Assembly: GCA_028869355.1 (NCBI GenBank)
Contig: JAGWSK010000502.1
Location: forward strand, 1-18,379
Length of the DNA: 18,379 nt
Reading direction: 5' to 3'
Origin: Alphaproteobacteria bacterium
GTDB lineage: Bacteria; Pseudomonadota; Alphaproteobacteria; Micropepsales; Micropepsaceae
The position numbers and the translations under genes are program-made. Below the pieces are notes generated by a model that searched no databases, was not told the origin of the DNA, and worked only from the letters and a program-made list of their open reading frames with translations. This document shows, piece after piece, positions 1 through 6,916 of the stretch. Each line of letters opens with the position of its first letter. Position 1 is the stretch's first letter.

Positions 1-945
1 GCCGGCAATGCCATACATGATCTGCAGCGCATCCGGCGTACCGGCTACGGACCGCCGCAACCATTCGCGCCATGCTTTCGCCTCCTCGTAATAGCCCGCG
101 CCCATCAGCGCGGTCAGGGTGAGCGTCGCGTCGCGAATCCAGCAATAGCGGTAGTCCCAATTGCGCGGGCCACCAATCTGCTCCGGGAGGGAAGTTGTGG
201 GCGCAGCAATGATTCCGCCAGTCCGGGAATCGGTCATGGTTTTCAGCGTCAACAATGAGCGAGTCACCGCTTCGCGGTGCCGGCCGCGGTAATGGCACCG
301 CCCTGCCCAATCGCGCCAGAATTTCTCGGTATCGCGCGCAGCCGCTTCTGCACCGATCGGCGGTGGTACCGGCTCGTACGAGCGGCCATACGTCAGCACA
401 AATGGAATCCGCTCGCCCTTCTTCACCGTGAATTCGGCAACCGTCGAAAGGTCCTGCCCCCTGAGAGGCACGGGTGTTCGTAGCGCCGCACGATGCGGGC
501 CTCCGATCGCGCTGATTCCACTCCCGTCCTCGAGTTTTGTGACCCAAGGCACCGACGATCCGTAATCGAAGCGCAATGTCAGATGCATGCACACGGCAAC
601 TTCGCCCCGGCGCCCTTCGACAATCCGGATCACCGAGGATGGTGCGCCGTTCATCGGCATGAAATCGATCACGGCAAACCGGCCGGATGAGGTTTCGAAT
701 TCGGTCTCCAGCAGCATGGTCTCGCCGCGATAGCGGCGGCTGCTTTTGAATTCGTGCTCAACCGGACAGAGCGACCAGCGCCCGTGGTTCGAGTCGCCCA
801 GCAGCGCGGCAAAACATGTGCTGCGGTCAAAACGCGGCCAGCACAACCAGTCGATCGAGCCGTTGCGTCCGACCAGGGCGGCGGTCGTGCAATCGCCGAT
901 CAATCCGTAATCTTCAATGCGCAACCTGCTTTCCTGCGTCGACAT
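1..945 (-). CDS. Glycoside hydrolase family 15 protein (glucoamylase/trehalase-like), 3' part cut by window edge
   Basis: An open minus-strand frame starts at ATG 945 and runs off the left edge after 315 codons, about half of the usual ~600-residue length. The N-terminal part (residues ~8-215) has the family's beta-sandwich features: EDYGLIGD near residue 11, then GSIDWLCWPRFD at ~29-40. The start of the (alpha/alpha)6 barrel shows the GH15 substrate-site block GPRNWDYRYCWIRDA at ~259-273. The catalytic glutamates lie in the missing half. GH15 enzymes hydrolyse terminal glucose from alpha-glucans or trehalose; the substrate cannot be told here. No signal peptide is seen, so it is probably cytoplasmic. 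A dehydrogenase remnant ends 1 nt upstream, so this gene was probably the second gene of an operon whose first gene has decayed. It has no obvious link to hopanoids. Confidence 0.9.
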   Translation of the reverse strand, partial: MSTQESRLRIEDYGLIGDCTTAALVGRNGSIDWLCWPRFDRSTCFAALLGDSNHGRWSLCPVEHEFKSSRRYRGETMLLETEFETSSGRFAVIDFMPMNGAPSSVIRIVEGRRGEVAVCMHLTLRFDYGSSVPWVTKLEDGSGISAIGGPHRAALRTPVPLRGQDLSTVAEFTVKKGERIPFVLTYGRSYEPVPPPIGAEAAARDTEKFWRDWAGRCHYRGRHREAVTRSLLTLKTMTDSRTGGIIAAPTTSLPEQIGGPRNWDYRYCWIRDATLTLTALMGAGYYEEAKAWREWLRRSVAGTPDALQIMYGIAG

Positions 946-946
946 C

Positions 947-1141
947 CTATCCCCCAGTCGAAAATCCCGGATAGAGTGTCATTCGTCCGTCCACAAACAA
1001 AGTTGTGCCGACGACATAATCGGAATCATCCGATGCGAGCCACACGGCGACTCGCGCGATGTCTTCCGGCTCCCCGATGCGGCCATAGGGAACGAGAGTG
1101 AGCAGCGCTTTCAGCGCCTCTTCGGTATCCCAGGCTGGGCG
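947..1141 (-). pseudogene. 3' remnant of a short-chain dehydrogenase/reductase (glucose 1-dehydrogenase-like)
   Basis: The minus frame ending at TAG 947-949 encodes the typical SDR C-terminus: PYGRIGEPEDIARVAVWLAS, then a YVVGTTLFVDG segment and a terminal MTLYPGFSTGG, about 65 residues in all. Recognisable homology stops near 1141 (RPAWDTEEAL). The frame continues to a TGA at 1190-1192 with no ATG, GTG or TTG start, and the Rossmann fold and the Ser-Tyr-Lys active site are absent. No other minus frame upstream restores them, so this is a 5'-deleted remnant of a normal ~250-residue enzyme. From memory, SDRs with this C-terminus are often neighbours of GH15 genes. Only 1 nt separates its stop from the GH15 start, which supports a former SDR-GH15 operon. 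Confidence 0.8.
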
Positions 1142-1550
1142 GCCGAATTTGGCGCGGACTTGGCGGAAACGCGCAAGCCGCAGCCCGGTTCAAGCTGAAA
1201 GCGGTTCCTGCCGGATAGCTGCGGGTTTCTGATTTGCCGATTCAAACTGTCAGAACGTCAGAAGTGAGGAAAAGTGCGGTTTTTGGCGTGCGCAAGTGTC
1301 AGACGAAGTGTCAGAAATGCATCCTGCCCGATCGGCGCCTCCCGGCTCGATCTGGATATGTCCTCCATTTGGGGAGTTGCCGGAGACGCGCCTGACTGAA
1401 CGGGCGCAACACTCGACTGTGGCCACAAACCTATCTGCATCTCTGCAGATGTCAAGTGCATGTTTTTGCGCTATTGGCAGTCTCAGCGCACCGAGGTTAT
1501 CGGAGTCCGCGCGTGATATCGCGGCACAGAACATAAGAGCCCACGCCCGA
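1142..1550. other. ~400-bp stretch without a supported gene
   Basis: Both strands carry open frames here (a plus frame open from 1296 in phase with the amidohydrolase, and a minus frame 1250-1534), but neither resembles a protein I know. The stretch lies between the broken SDR and the first solid gene, so it may hold the deletion or insertion breakpoint, or a dispersed repeat. It contains four GTCAGA hexamers (listed separately). No clear sigma-70 promoter or Shine-Dalgarno sequence for the gene at 1551 was found. Confidence 0.5.
1249..1315. repeat. Four GTCAGA hexamers in two pairs
   Basis: GTCAGA occurs at 1249-1254, 1257-1262, 1298-1303 and 1310-1315. Within each pair the copies are 8 nt and 12 nt apart (start to start). 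All four face the same way. They could be half-sites for a regulator, or chance within an element boundary. Confidence 0.4.
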
Positions 1551-2579
1551 ATGACCGCGCCGAAGATTGACGCCTACAACCACTACATCCCGCCCCCTTA
1601 CCTGGATCTGATCCGGGAACATTCGAAGGATGCGGGAATCGTCAAGCGCATGTCCAATATTCGCGTGCTGTGGGATATCGAAGCACGCCTCGAACTGCTG
1701 CAGCGCTGGCCCGAGGTGAAACAGATTCTCACGCTTGGGCTGCCGCATCCGGAAGGACTTGGTGCGCCGGAAATTTCGGTCCGCGCAGCACGCATCTGCA
1801 ATGACGGGTTGGCCGAAGCCTGCCGGCGCTCGCCCGACAAATTTCCCGGCTTCATCGCGTCGCTGCCGATGAATGATATTCCGGCGGCGCTGGAAGAAAT
1901 GGACCGCGCCATTGGTCGACTCGGCGCGCGCGGCATTCAGATCGGCACCAATATCCTTGGCCGGCCGCTGGATGACCCGGAATTCTTTCCGGTCCTCGAA
2001 CGCGTTACGCGTCATCACGGTCTTGGCGTGTGGATGCACCCGGTGCGCCCACAAACATTTGCCGACTACCGCACCGAACAGAAATCCATGTACGAGATCT
2101 GGCAGGTGCTGGGTTGGCCCTATGAAACGAGTGCCGCCATGGCGCGGATCGTGTTTTCCGGTCTGCTGGACAGCCTGCCCGATCTACGCATCCTCACCCA
2201 TCATTGCGGCGGGATGATTCCGTATTTTTCCGGGCGCGCCGAAACGCTGTGGGCGCAGCTCGGATCACGTACCGCCGATGCCGATTACGGCGCGGTGCTG
2301 AAGCGCATGACCAAGCCGCTGATGGATTATTTCCGTATGTTCTACGGCGATACCGTATTGGGAGGATCGGCATCGGCGCTGCGCTGCGGCCTGGATTTCT
2401 TCGGACCCGATCATGTGCTGTTCGCCAGCGATTGTCCGTTTGACCCGGAAGGCGGCGCGATGTTCATCCGCGAAGGGATCAATTCGATCGGCCAACTTCA
2501 TCTGCCGCCGGAGATCGAAGACAAAATCTATCGCGCCAATGCCGCAGCACTGCTTCGCCCGGCGGTTGCGCGCGAATGA
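1551..2579 (+). CDS. Amidohydrolase_2 (ACMSD-like) family metal-dependent hydrolase/decarboxylase
   Basis: 342 residues from ATG 1551, fitting a TIM-barrel amidohydrolase_2 protein. The frame is open back to 1296, but the added 85 residues have no family character and normal N-termini begin just before the barrel's first strand, here KIDAYNH. The metal-site motif is altered: D7-A-Y9-N-H11 instead of the usual D-x-H-x-H. Other expected ligands are present: H163 in WMHPVRP, the pair H217-H218 in ILTHHCGGM, and D294 in FASDCPFD. The family hydrolyses or decarboxylates small aromatic or cyclic acids, usually with one Zn or Mn; the substrate is not predictable. No Shine-Dalgarno is obvious. The NHL-repeat gene follows after 61 nt on the same strand and may be co-transcribed. 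Confidence 0.85.
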   Translation: MTAPKIDAYNHYIPPPYLDLIREHSKDAGIVKRMSNIRVLWDIEARLELLQRWPEVKQILTLGLPHPEGLGAPEISVRAARICNDGLAEACRRSPDKFPGFIASLPMNDIPAALEEMDRAIGRLGARGIQIGTNILGRPLDDPEFFPVLERVTRHHGLGVWMHPVRPQTFADYRTEQKSMYEIWQVLGWPYETSAAMARIVFSGLLDSLPDLRILTHHCGGMIPYFSGRAETLWAQLGSRTADADYGAVLKRMTKPLMDYFRMFYGDTVLGGSASALRCGLDFFGPDHVLFASDCPFDPEGGAMFIREGINSIGQLHLPPEIEDKIYRANAAALLRPAVARE

Positions 2580-2640
2580 CGATGCTTTTCGTCCGATGGT
2601 GTTCCTGTGCTAAAGTCCTGAACCAAATGCGGAGGGCAGC

Positions 2641-3744
2641 ATGACAATCTCTGGCACACTGCAATGCGCGATTGCCGCGGCTGCCGTCGCGCTGATCGTC
2701 ACCGGCGCCATGGCCGCTGAACCATCGGGGACGCCTCAGACACGCAGCGTGCCGCCGGTAAACAGCGGCGGCAATCCGTACCGCGTCATACGCGACTGGG
2801 CGCAACTGACGATCGAAAAGCGCCCCTGGGGCGGCTCGAACGGTGTCGCCATTGACCGCGATGGCAAAACTGTATGGGCGACCGACCGCTGTTCAGCCGG
2901 AACGTCTCCCGGCTGCGTCGGCACCAGCGCCAATCCGATTCATCATTTCGACGAAAACGGAAAAGAAATTCGCAGCTTCGGCGGCGGCATGTTCGTGTGG
3001 CCGCACGGAATCCATGTCGACCGCGATGACAATGTCTGGGTGACGGATTCGGGCATGCCAACTCCCGCGCTTCTGCAGAAATATCCGGGCGAGGAAAAGA
3101 AAGGCAGCGCGGTCTTCAAGTTCAGTCCGGATGGCAAACTGTTGCTGACGCTTGGCAAGCCCGGGATGCAAGGCGATCCGCCGGATGCGCTGACCGAACC
3201 GACGGTCGTGCTGACCGATCCGGCCACCGGCGATGTCTATGTCGCCGAAAGCCATAGCGATGTGAATGGTCCGAATCTCGTCGGGCGGATTTCGGTGTTC
3301 GACAAAAGCGGCAAATTTCTGCGCGTCATCGGCAAGACCGGATCGGGTCCCGGCGAATTCCGCACCCCGCACGGACTGGTCTGGGATTCACAGGGCCGGT
3401 TGATCGTCGCCGACCGGCACAATCACCGTATCCAGATTTTGACCAGGGCCGGCAGTTATGTCGGAGAATTGCACGAGTTCAGCCGCGCCAGCGGTATCGC
3501 GATCGACGCGAATGACACGATCTATGTTTCGGATTCGGAATCGGATGCGCGGGTCCATCCCGGCTGGATGCGCGGAATCCGCATTGGCAGCCTGCGCGAC
3601 GGGCATGTGATGATGTTCATCCCGCCGCACAAAACCGAGACGCCAGATGGTGCGATGGGAGAAGGGATTGCGGTCGATCCGGCCGGCAATATCTACACCG
3701 CCGAGGCCAATATTCGCGGTGTGACGAAATATGTGAAGCAGTAG
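2641..3744 (+). CDS. Secreted NHL-repeat six-bladed beta-propeller protein (peptidyl-hydroxyglycine lyase/SMP-30-like)
   Basis: 367 residues from ATG 2641, preceded by GGAGGG (2631-2636). Residues 1-25 form a Sec signal peptide with likely cleavage at AMA|AEP, so the mature protein is periplasmic or secreted. The remainder is a series of NHL-type repeats: GVAIDRDGKTVWATD (~68-82), GIHVDRDDNVWVTDS (~123-137), TDPATGDVYVAES, HGLVWDSQGRLIVADRHNHRIQ (~247-268), GIAIDANDTIYVSDS and GIAVDPAGNIYTAEA near the end. This matches a six-bladed propeller like the peptidylamidoglycolate lyase group. Enzymatic activity is not assured: such propellers can also be binding proteins. It lies 61 nt after the amidohydrolase on the same strand. 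No hopanoid link is known to me. Confidence 0.85.
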   Translation: MTISGTLQCAIAAAAVALIVTGAMAAEPSGTPQTRSVPPVNSGGNPYRVIRDWAQLTIEKRPWGGSNGVAIDRDGKTVWATDRCSAGTSPGCVGTSANPIHHFDENGKEIRSFGGGMFVWPHGIHVDRDDNVWVTDSGMPTPALLQKYPGEEKKGSAVFKFSPDGKLLLTLGKPGMQGDPPDALTEPTVVLTDPATGDVYVAESHSDVNGPNLVGRISVFDKSGKFLRVIGKTGSGPGEFRTPHGLVWDSQGRLIVADRHNHRIQILTRAGSYVGELHEFSRASGIAIDANDTIYVSDSESDARVHPGWMRGIRIGSLRDGHVMMFIPPHKTETPDGAMGEGIAVDPAGNIYTAEANIRGVTKYVKQ

Positions 3745-3802
3745 AGCGGGCTTGCAAGCGAGACTTGCGCGAATCGCTCGCGTTGGTTAGCGGGGGCCAA
3801 TG

Positions 3803-3872
3803 CGCTCGCTTCGCTCGCTGTCCCCTCCCCGAAATCGCGTTCCGCGATTTCGACCCTCCCTCAGGGGGAGGG
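3803..3872. repeat. Nested palindromic intergenic repeat (REP-like)
   Basis: The element begins with a tandem CGCTCGCT duplication (~3803-3819). Next is a perfect 10-bp inverted repeat, CGAAATCGCG (3830-3839) and CGCGATTTCG (3843-3852), with a 3-nt loop. Then CCCTCCC (3854-3860) pairs with GGGAGGG (3866-3872) over a 5-nt loop. The outer CCCTCCCC at 3823-3830 can also pair with GGGGAGGG at 3865-3872, enclosing the first hairpin as a two-level cruciform. From memory, this C-rich/CGAAATCGCG combination recurs between genes in Rhizobiales, so it is probably one copy of a dispersed repeat. It follows the NHL gene by about 60 nt and could also help end its transcript. Confidence 0.65.
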
Positions 3873-3920
3873 TTGAGATCCTGCGTAAACGCCTTTCGCG
3901 CTCGGCCGCGGATGACAACG

Positions 3921-3954
3921 AAATAAAAGCCGCGGCTGATCGAGGATCAGCCGC
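3921..3954 (-). terminator. Intrinsic terminator for hpnM
   Basis: A perfect 10-bp stem, GCGGCTGATC (3932-3941) and GATCAGCCGC (3945-3954), with a 3-nt loop. On the minus strand it is followed by GGC and TTTTATTT (3921-3928), a good U tract, and it lies 27 nt past the hpnM stop. On the plus strand it is followed only by CATTTT, so it may end NHL transcripts weakly too. Confidence 0.75.
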
Positions 3955-3981
3955 CATTTTCGTATCCAGCGATTGCCGGAG

Positions 3982-4608
3982 TTATTGCCCGGATGAGTCC
4001 TTGTCGACCATCTCGTTCAGCTTTGCCACCAGACCCGTCGGCCCGAACTTCTGGACTGTCGAGGAGAAGTCCGCACGCCGCAACGCAAGCTGGCTGATAT
4101 TGCCGTTCAGGTAAACGTCGACGACCTTCCAGTGCCCGTCCACCGGGTGCATGCGGTAGTTGAATGCGACCGAGTTGCCATCCGAGCTCACCAGTTTGGA
4201 CTCGACGATCTTGTCGTCGCTTCTGGGCTTCGCATCAGGCGAAACAACAAATTGCTCGCCGTTGAACTTCGAAAAGTTCTTGGCGTATTGGAACACCGTG
4301 ACCCGTTCCATTGCATCCACCAGCGCCTTGCGCTGGTCGTCGGAGATGCCCGACCAGGACGGCCCGATCGAAAGGCGCGTGATTTCCGCAAGGTCGAATG
4401 CCGATTCGGTCGCCGGCTTCAATTCTTTTGCCCTGCCCTCAAGGCCAAGCTCCTTGCCCCGCTTCATGGTGTCGATAAGTGTGGCGTAGAAAGACTTGAT
4501 CGCCTGCACTGCGGGATCGAGCGGCGAATCCGCGGCCGAAACCGGTGCTGCACCAAACGTGGCCGTCACCGCGATAGCAGAGGCCAGACTGATAAGAACT
4601 TTTCGCAA
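3982..4608 (-). CDS. hpnM: Hopanoid-associated periplasmic protein HpnM (MlaC/Ttg2D-like)
   Basis: 208 residues. The start is TTG 4608, supported by AGGGAG (4615-4620) six nt upstream. Residues 1-25 form a Sec signal peptide (hydrophobic core LISLASAIAVTATFG, likely cut at VSA|AD). The mature part has the MlaC/toluene-tolerance fold pattern: an amphipathic helix KSFYATLIDTMKRGKEL, then FDLAEITRLSIGPSWSGISDDQRKALVDAMERV, and a C-terminal sheet with WKVVDVYLNGNISQLALRRADF. MlaC proteins carry lipids across the periplasm, and HpnM is a conserved member of hopanoid clusters; hopanoid transport is inferred, not shown. It lies 127 nt downstream of ispA on the same strand. A strong terminator follows. 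Confidence 0.9.
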   Translation of the reverse strand: MRKVLISLASAIAVTATFGAAPVSAADSPLDPAVQAIKSFYATLIDTMKRGKELGLEGRAKELKPATESAFDLAEITRLSIGPSWSGISDDQRKALVDAMERVTVFQYAKNFSKFNGEQFVVSPDAKPRSDDKIVESKLVSSDGNSVAFNYRMHPVDGHWKVVDVYLNGNISQLALRRADFSSTVQKFGPTGLVAKLNEMVDKDSSGQ

Positions 4609-4644
4609 GTCTTACTCCCTGATTGCTCAAGTAAAACGCAGACC

Positions 4645-4673
4645 AACCAACACATCGCAGCACCTATTGTCAA
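4645..4673 (-). promoter_or_regulatory. Possible hpnM promoter (-35 only convincing)
   Basis: A perfect TTGACA lies on the minus strand at 4673-4668, in the 127-nt gap between ispA and hpnM. The hexamer 17 nt downstream (TTGGTT, 4650-4645) is a poor -10. hpnM may therefore have its own weak or regulated promoter besides readthrough from ispA. Confidence 0.25.
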
Positions 4674-4735
4674 TCAGAGCACCCATCACGAACGGGTGGA
4701 GATTTGCAACGATGCCGCGCATTCTCGTGATTTTT

Positions 4736-5677
4736 TTAAGAGTCCCGTTGCAGAAGATATTGTGCAAGTTGCCTTAGACTAGAGGCGTTATCGCCATAGT
4801 TTTCCAGCGCCGCAGCAGCACTTTCGGCCAGCTTTCGGGCATGGTTCCGGGCGCCTTCGATTCCAAGAGCCGCGACCAGGGTTGCCTTTCCCTGCTCGGC
4901 ATCCTTCCCGGTTTTTTTACCCGCGGCTTCGGTCGAACCCACGGTGTCCAGCAGATCATCGGTGATCTGGAACAACAGACCAATGTCCCGCGCATAGCTG
5001 CGCAACCGTTCGAAGTCGCCGCTTCCCGCGCCGCCAAGTATCGCGCCTGATTCGCAACAGAATTCAAACAGGGCCCCGGTCTTCATCCGCTGCAAGGTGA
5101 CGATTTGACTGAAGTCAAGATGCCGCTGTCCGGCTTCCATATCGATCATCTGGCCACCGACCATTCCATCATGGCCCGCCGCTGTGGCCAGCCGGGCGAT
5201 CAATTCGCAGCGAACTTCCGGGGATGGATGGGTCTCCGGGGATGACAGAATCGCGAATGCCAGCGTCTGCAGACCGTCTCCGGTCAGGACGGCTGTCGCT
5301 TCATCAAATGCCACATGTGTGGTCGGGCGGCCGCGCCGTAGCGCGTCATTGTCCATGCAGGGAAGATCATCATGCACCAGCGAATAGGTGTGCACGGCCT
5401 CGATTGCCGCGGCGACCCGCGCAGCGCGCACCCGGTCGACGTCAAACAAACGTGCGCAATTCAGCACGAGGAACGGTCTGAGGCGCTTGCCCCCGGCAAA
5501 AATCGCATAGCGCATCGCTTCCACGACTCGCCGGTGCAAGCCCTGCGGAAGCGGCAAGATTTGCCCGAGGACCTCATCTACCTGCGTTGCTGCCAGGGTC
5601 ATATCCGCGCGAAGTCGCGCAAGCCGATGCTGCGCCGCGGAGGAGCGGCCCTGTTCGGCAAAGCTGGTATCGGGCAA
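4736..5677 (-). CDS. ispA: Farnesyl diphosphate synthase (polyprenyl synthetase IspA)
   Basis: Condenses IPP with DMAPP and then GPP to give farnesyl-PP, the substrate of HpnD. About 313 residues, full length. The first Asp-rich motif is DDLPCMD (residues ~103-109) and the second is DDLLD (~240-244). Also present are GGKRLRP near 63-68, KTGALF, and GKKTGKDAEQGKATL near the C-terminus. The residues before the first Asp motif (YSLVHDD) match bacterial farnesyl synthases rather than longer-chain enzymes. Start choice: TTG at 5683 and TTG at 5677 are both in frame. AAAGGGG (5684-5690) directly abuts the first but is six nt from the second, so 5677 is preferred. Located upstream of hpnM and divergent from ispH-hpnH. 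Confidence 0.93.
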   Translation of the reverse strand: MPDTSFAEQGRSSAAQHRLARLRADMTLAATQVDEVLGQILPLPQGLHRRVVEAMRYAIFAGGKRLRPFLVLNCARLFDVDRVRAARVAAAIEAVHTYSLVHDDLPCMDNDALRRGRPTTHVAFDEATAVLTGDGLQTLAFAILSSPETHPSPEVRCELIARLATAAGHDGMVGGQMIDMEAGQRHLDFSQIVTLQRMKTGALFEFCCESGAILGGAGSGDFERLRSYARDIGLLFQITDDLLDTVGSTEAAGKKTGKDAEQGKATLVAALGIEGARNHARKLAESAAAALENYGDNASSLRQLAQYLLQRDS

Positions 5678-5683
5678 TTTCAA

Positions 5684-5972
5684 CCCCTTTGTATCAACAG
5701 TTAAGTATTTACCATCTCATCGCTTTCAGGAACCGCCGGACATCCGAATTTTTCCGGGTGTCGCAAATTCGCTTCACCCTCCCGGAACTCGCCAGCGACC
5801 GCCATTTCCCTGCCAGACTAGAGGCTTGACGCAACGGAACTTTTGCCGCAAGCGATACCGCCAGTGCCGAAGTTTCAAGGGTGCGGGAAATTCTGCAATT
5901 GCATCACGGTATATTCTGGCGGAATGTCTGGAGCATGAGTCCGATATCCAAGCTGCGGGTGGCGACGTAGTA
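5684..5972. promoter_or_regulatory. 289-bp divergent intergenic region between ispA and ispH
   Basis: Must hold promoters for both ispA-hpnM (leftward) and ispH-hpnH (rightward). For ispH the best -10 is TATATT at 5910-5915, with no matching -35 at 17 nt; TTGACG at 5826-5831 is too far upstream to pair with it. For ispA only the A/T-rich stretch around 5700-5715 stands out. No coding remnant (for example xseB) was recognised. Confidence 0.35.
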
Positions 5973-6899
5973 ATGCGTGTTCTGCTTGCCCAGCCACGCG
6001 GTTTCTGCGCCGGCGTTGTCCGCGCCATCGATATTGTCGAGCGCGCGCTGGAGAAATTCGGCCAGCCCGTCTTCGTTCGCCACGAGATCGTCCACAATCA
6101 GCATGTCGTGCAATCGCTCAAGGAAAAGGGCGCGCGCTTCGTCGAGGGGCTCGACGAAATTCCCGATGGCGCCGTGACCGTCTTCAGCGCCCATGGTGTC
6201 GCCGAATCGGTGGTCGAGGAAGCCAAATCACGGGCATTGCCGGTGATCGATGCGACCTGTCCGCTGGTCTCCAAAGTCCATTCCCAGGCCAGGCACTATG
6301 TGGCGCAGGGCCGGACGCTGATCCTGATCGGCCATAAAGGTCACCCGGAAGTCGACGGGACCATGGGGCAGGTCCAGGCTCCAGTTTATCTGGTTTCATC
6401 CCGCGAGCAGGTTGAGCAGCTGCAAATCCCGGATGACACGCCGGTCGCCTATGTTACCCAGACCACGCTCAGCATCGACGACACGCGAAATATCATCGAT
6501 GCGCTGATGGCGCGCTTTTCGGATATCGAAGGCCCGCATATCTCGGATATCTGCTACGCGACGCAAAACCGCCAATCTGCCGTGCGCCAACTCTGCAAGG
6601 TCGCCGACATCGTCCTCGTTGTCGGTTCCAAAAACAGCTCGAACTCGAATCGCCTGCGCGAGATCGGGGAAGAGGAAGGAATCCCGACCTATCTGATCGC
6701 CGACGCCAGTGCGCTCGATCCATCCTGGTTTCATGGAGTGGAGATCGTCGGACTGACGGCGGGCGCCTCGGCGCCGGAAGAACTGGTCCTTGATGTCATC
6801 GGGGCGTTGCGGGCTATCGATACCGATCTTCGGGTTTCCCAGATGGAGGGGCTTGAAGAACACGTCGAATTCCGGCTTCCTCCTGAACTGCGTGCCTGA
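5973..6899 (+). CDS. ispH: 4-hydroxy-3-methylbut-2-enyl diphosphate reductase (IspH/LytB)
   Basis: Last enzyme of the MEP pathway: reduces HMBPP to IPP and DMAPP with an Fe-S cluster. 308 residues from ATG 5973. The three cluster cysteines are C12 (RGFCAG), C96 (DATCPLVSKVH) and C194 (ICYATQNRQ). The HPEVDG block (H124, E126) and the SSNSNRL and ASAPEELV substrate-site motifs are intact. The frame is open upstream to 5826, but the extra 49 residues are not IspH-like and MRVLLAQPRGFCAG is the usual N-terminus. The Shine-Dalgarno is weak. Only 17 nt separate its stop from hpnH, so the two form an operon that couples isoprenoid supply to hopanoid side-chain synthesis. Confidence 0.95.
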   Translation: MRVLLAQPRGFCAGVVRAIDIVERALEKFGQPVFVRHEIVHNQHVVQSLKEKGARFVEGLDEIPDGAVTVFSAHGVAESVVEEAKSRALPVIDATCPLVSKVHSQARHYVAQGRTLILIGHKGHPEVDGTMGQVQAPVYLVSSREQVEQLQIPDDTPVAYVTQTTLSIDDTRNIIDALMARFSDIEGPHISDICYATQNRQSAVRQLCKVADIVLVVGSKNSSNSNRLREIGEEEGIPTYLIADASALDPSWFHGVEIVGLTAGASAPEELVLDVIGALRAIDTDLRVSQMEGLEEHVEFRLPPELRA

Positions 6900-6916
6900 A
6901 TTGGAGTAATCATCGC

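Noticed and set aside
1497..2054. 185-codon minus-strand open frame
   Set aside because: Antisense shadow of the amidohydrolase gene.
5826..5972. 49-residue N-terminal extension of IspH
   Set aside because: Not IspH-like; the canonical N-terminus begins at ATG 5973.
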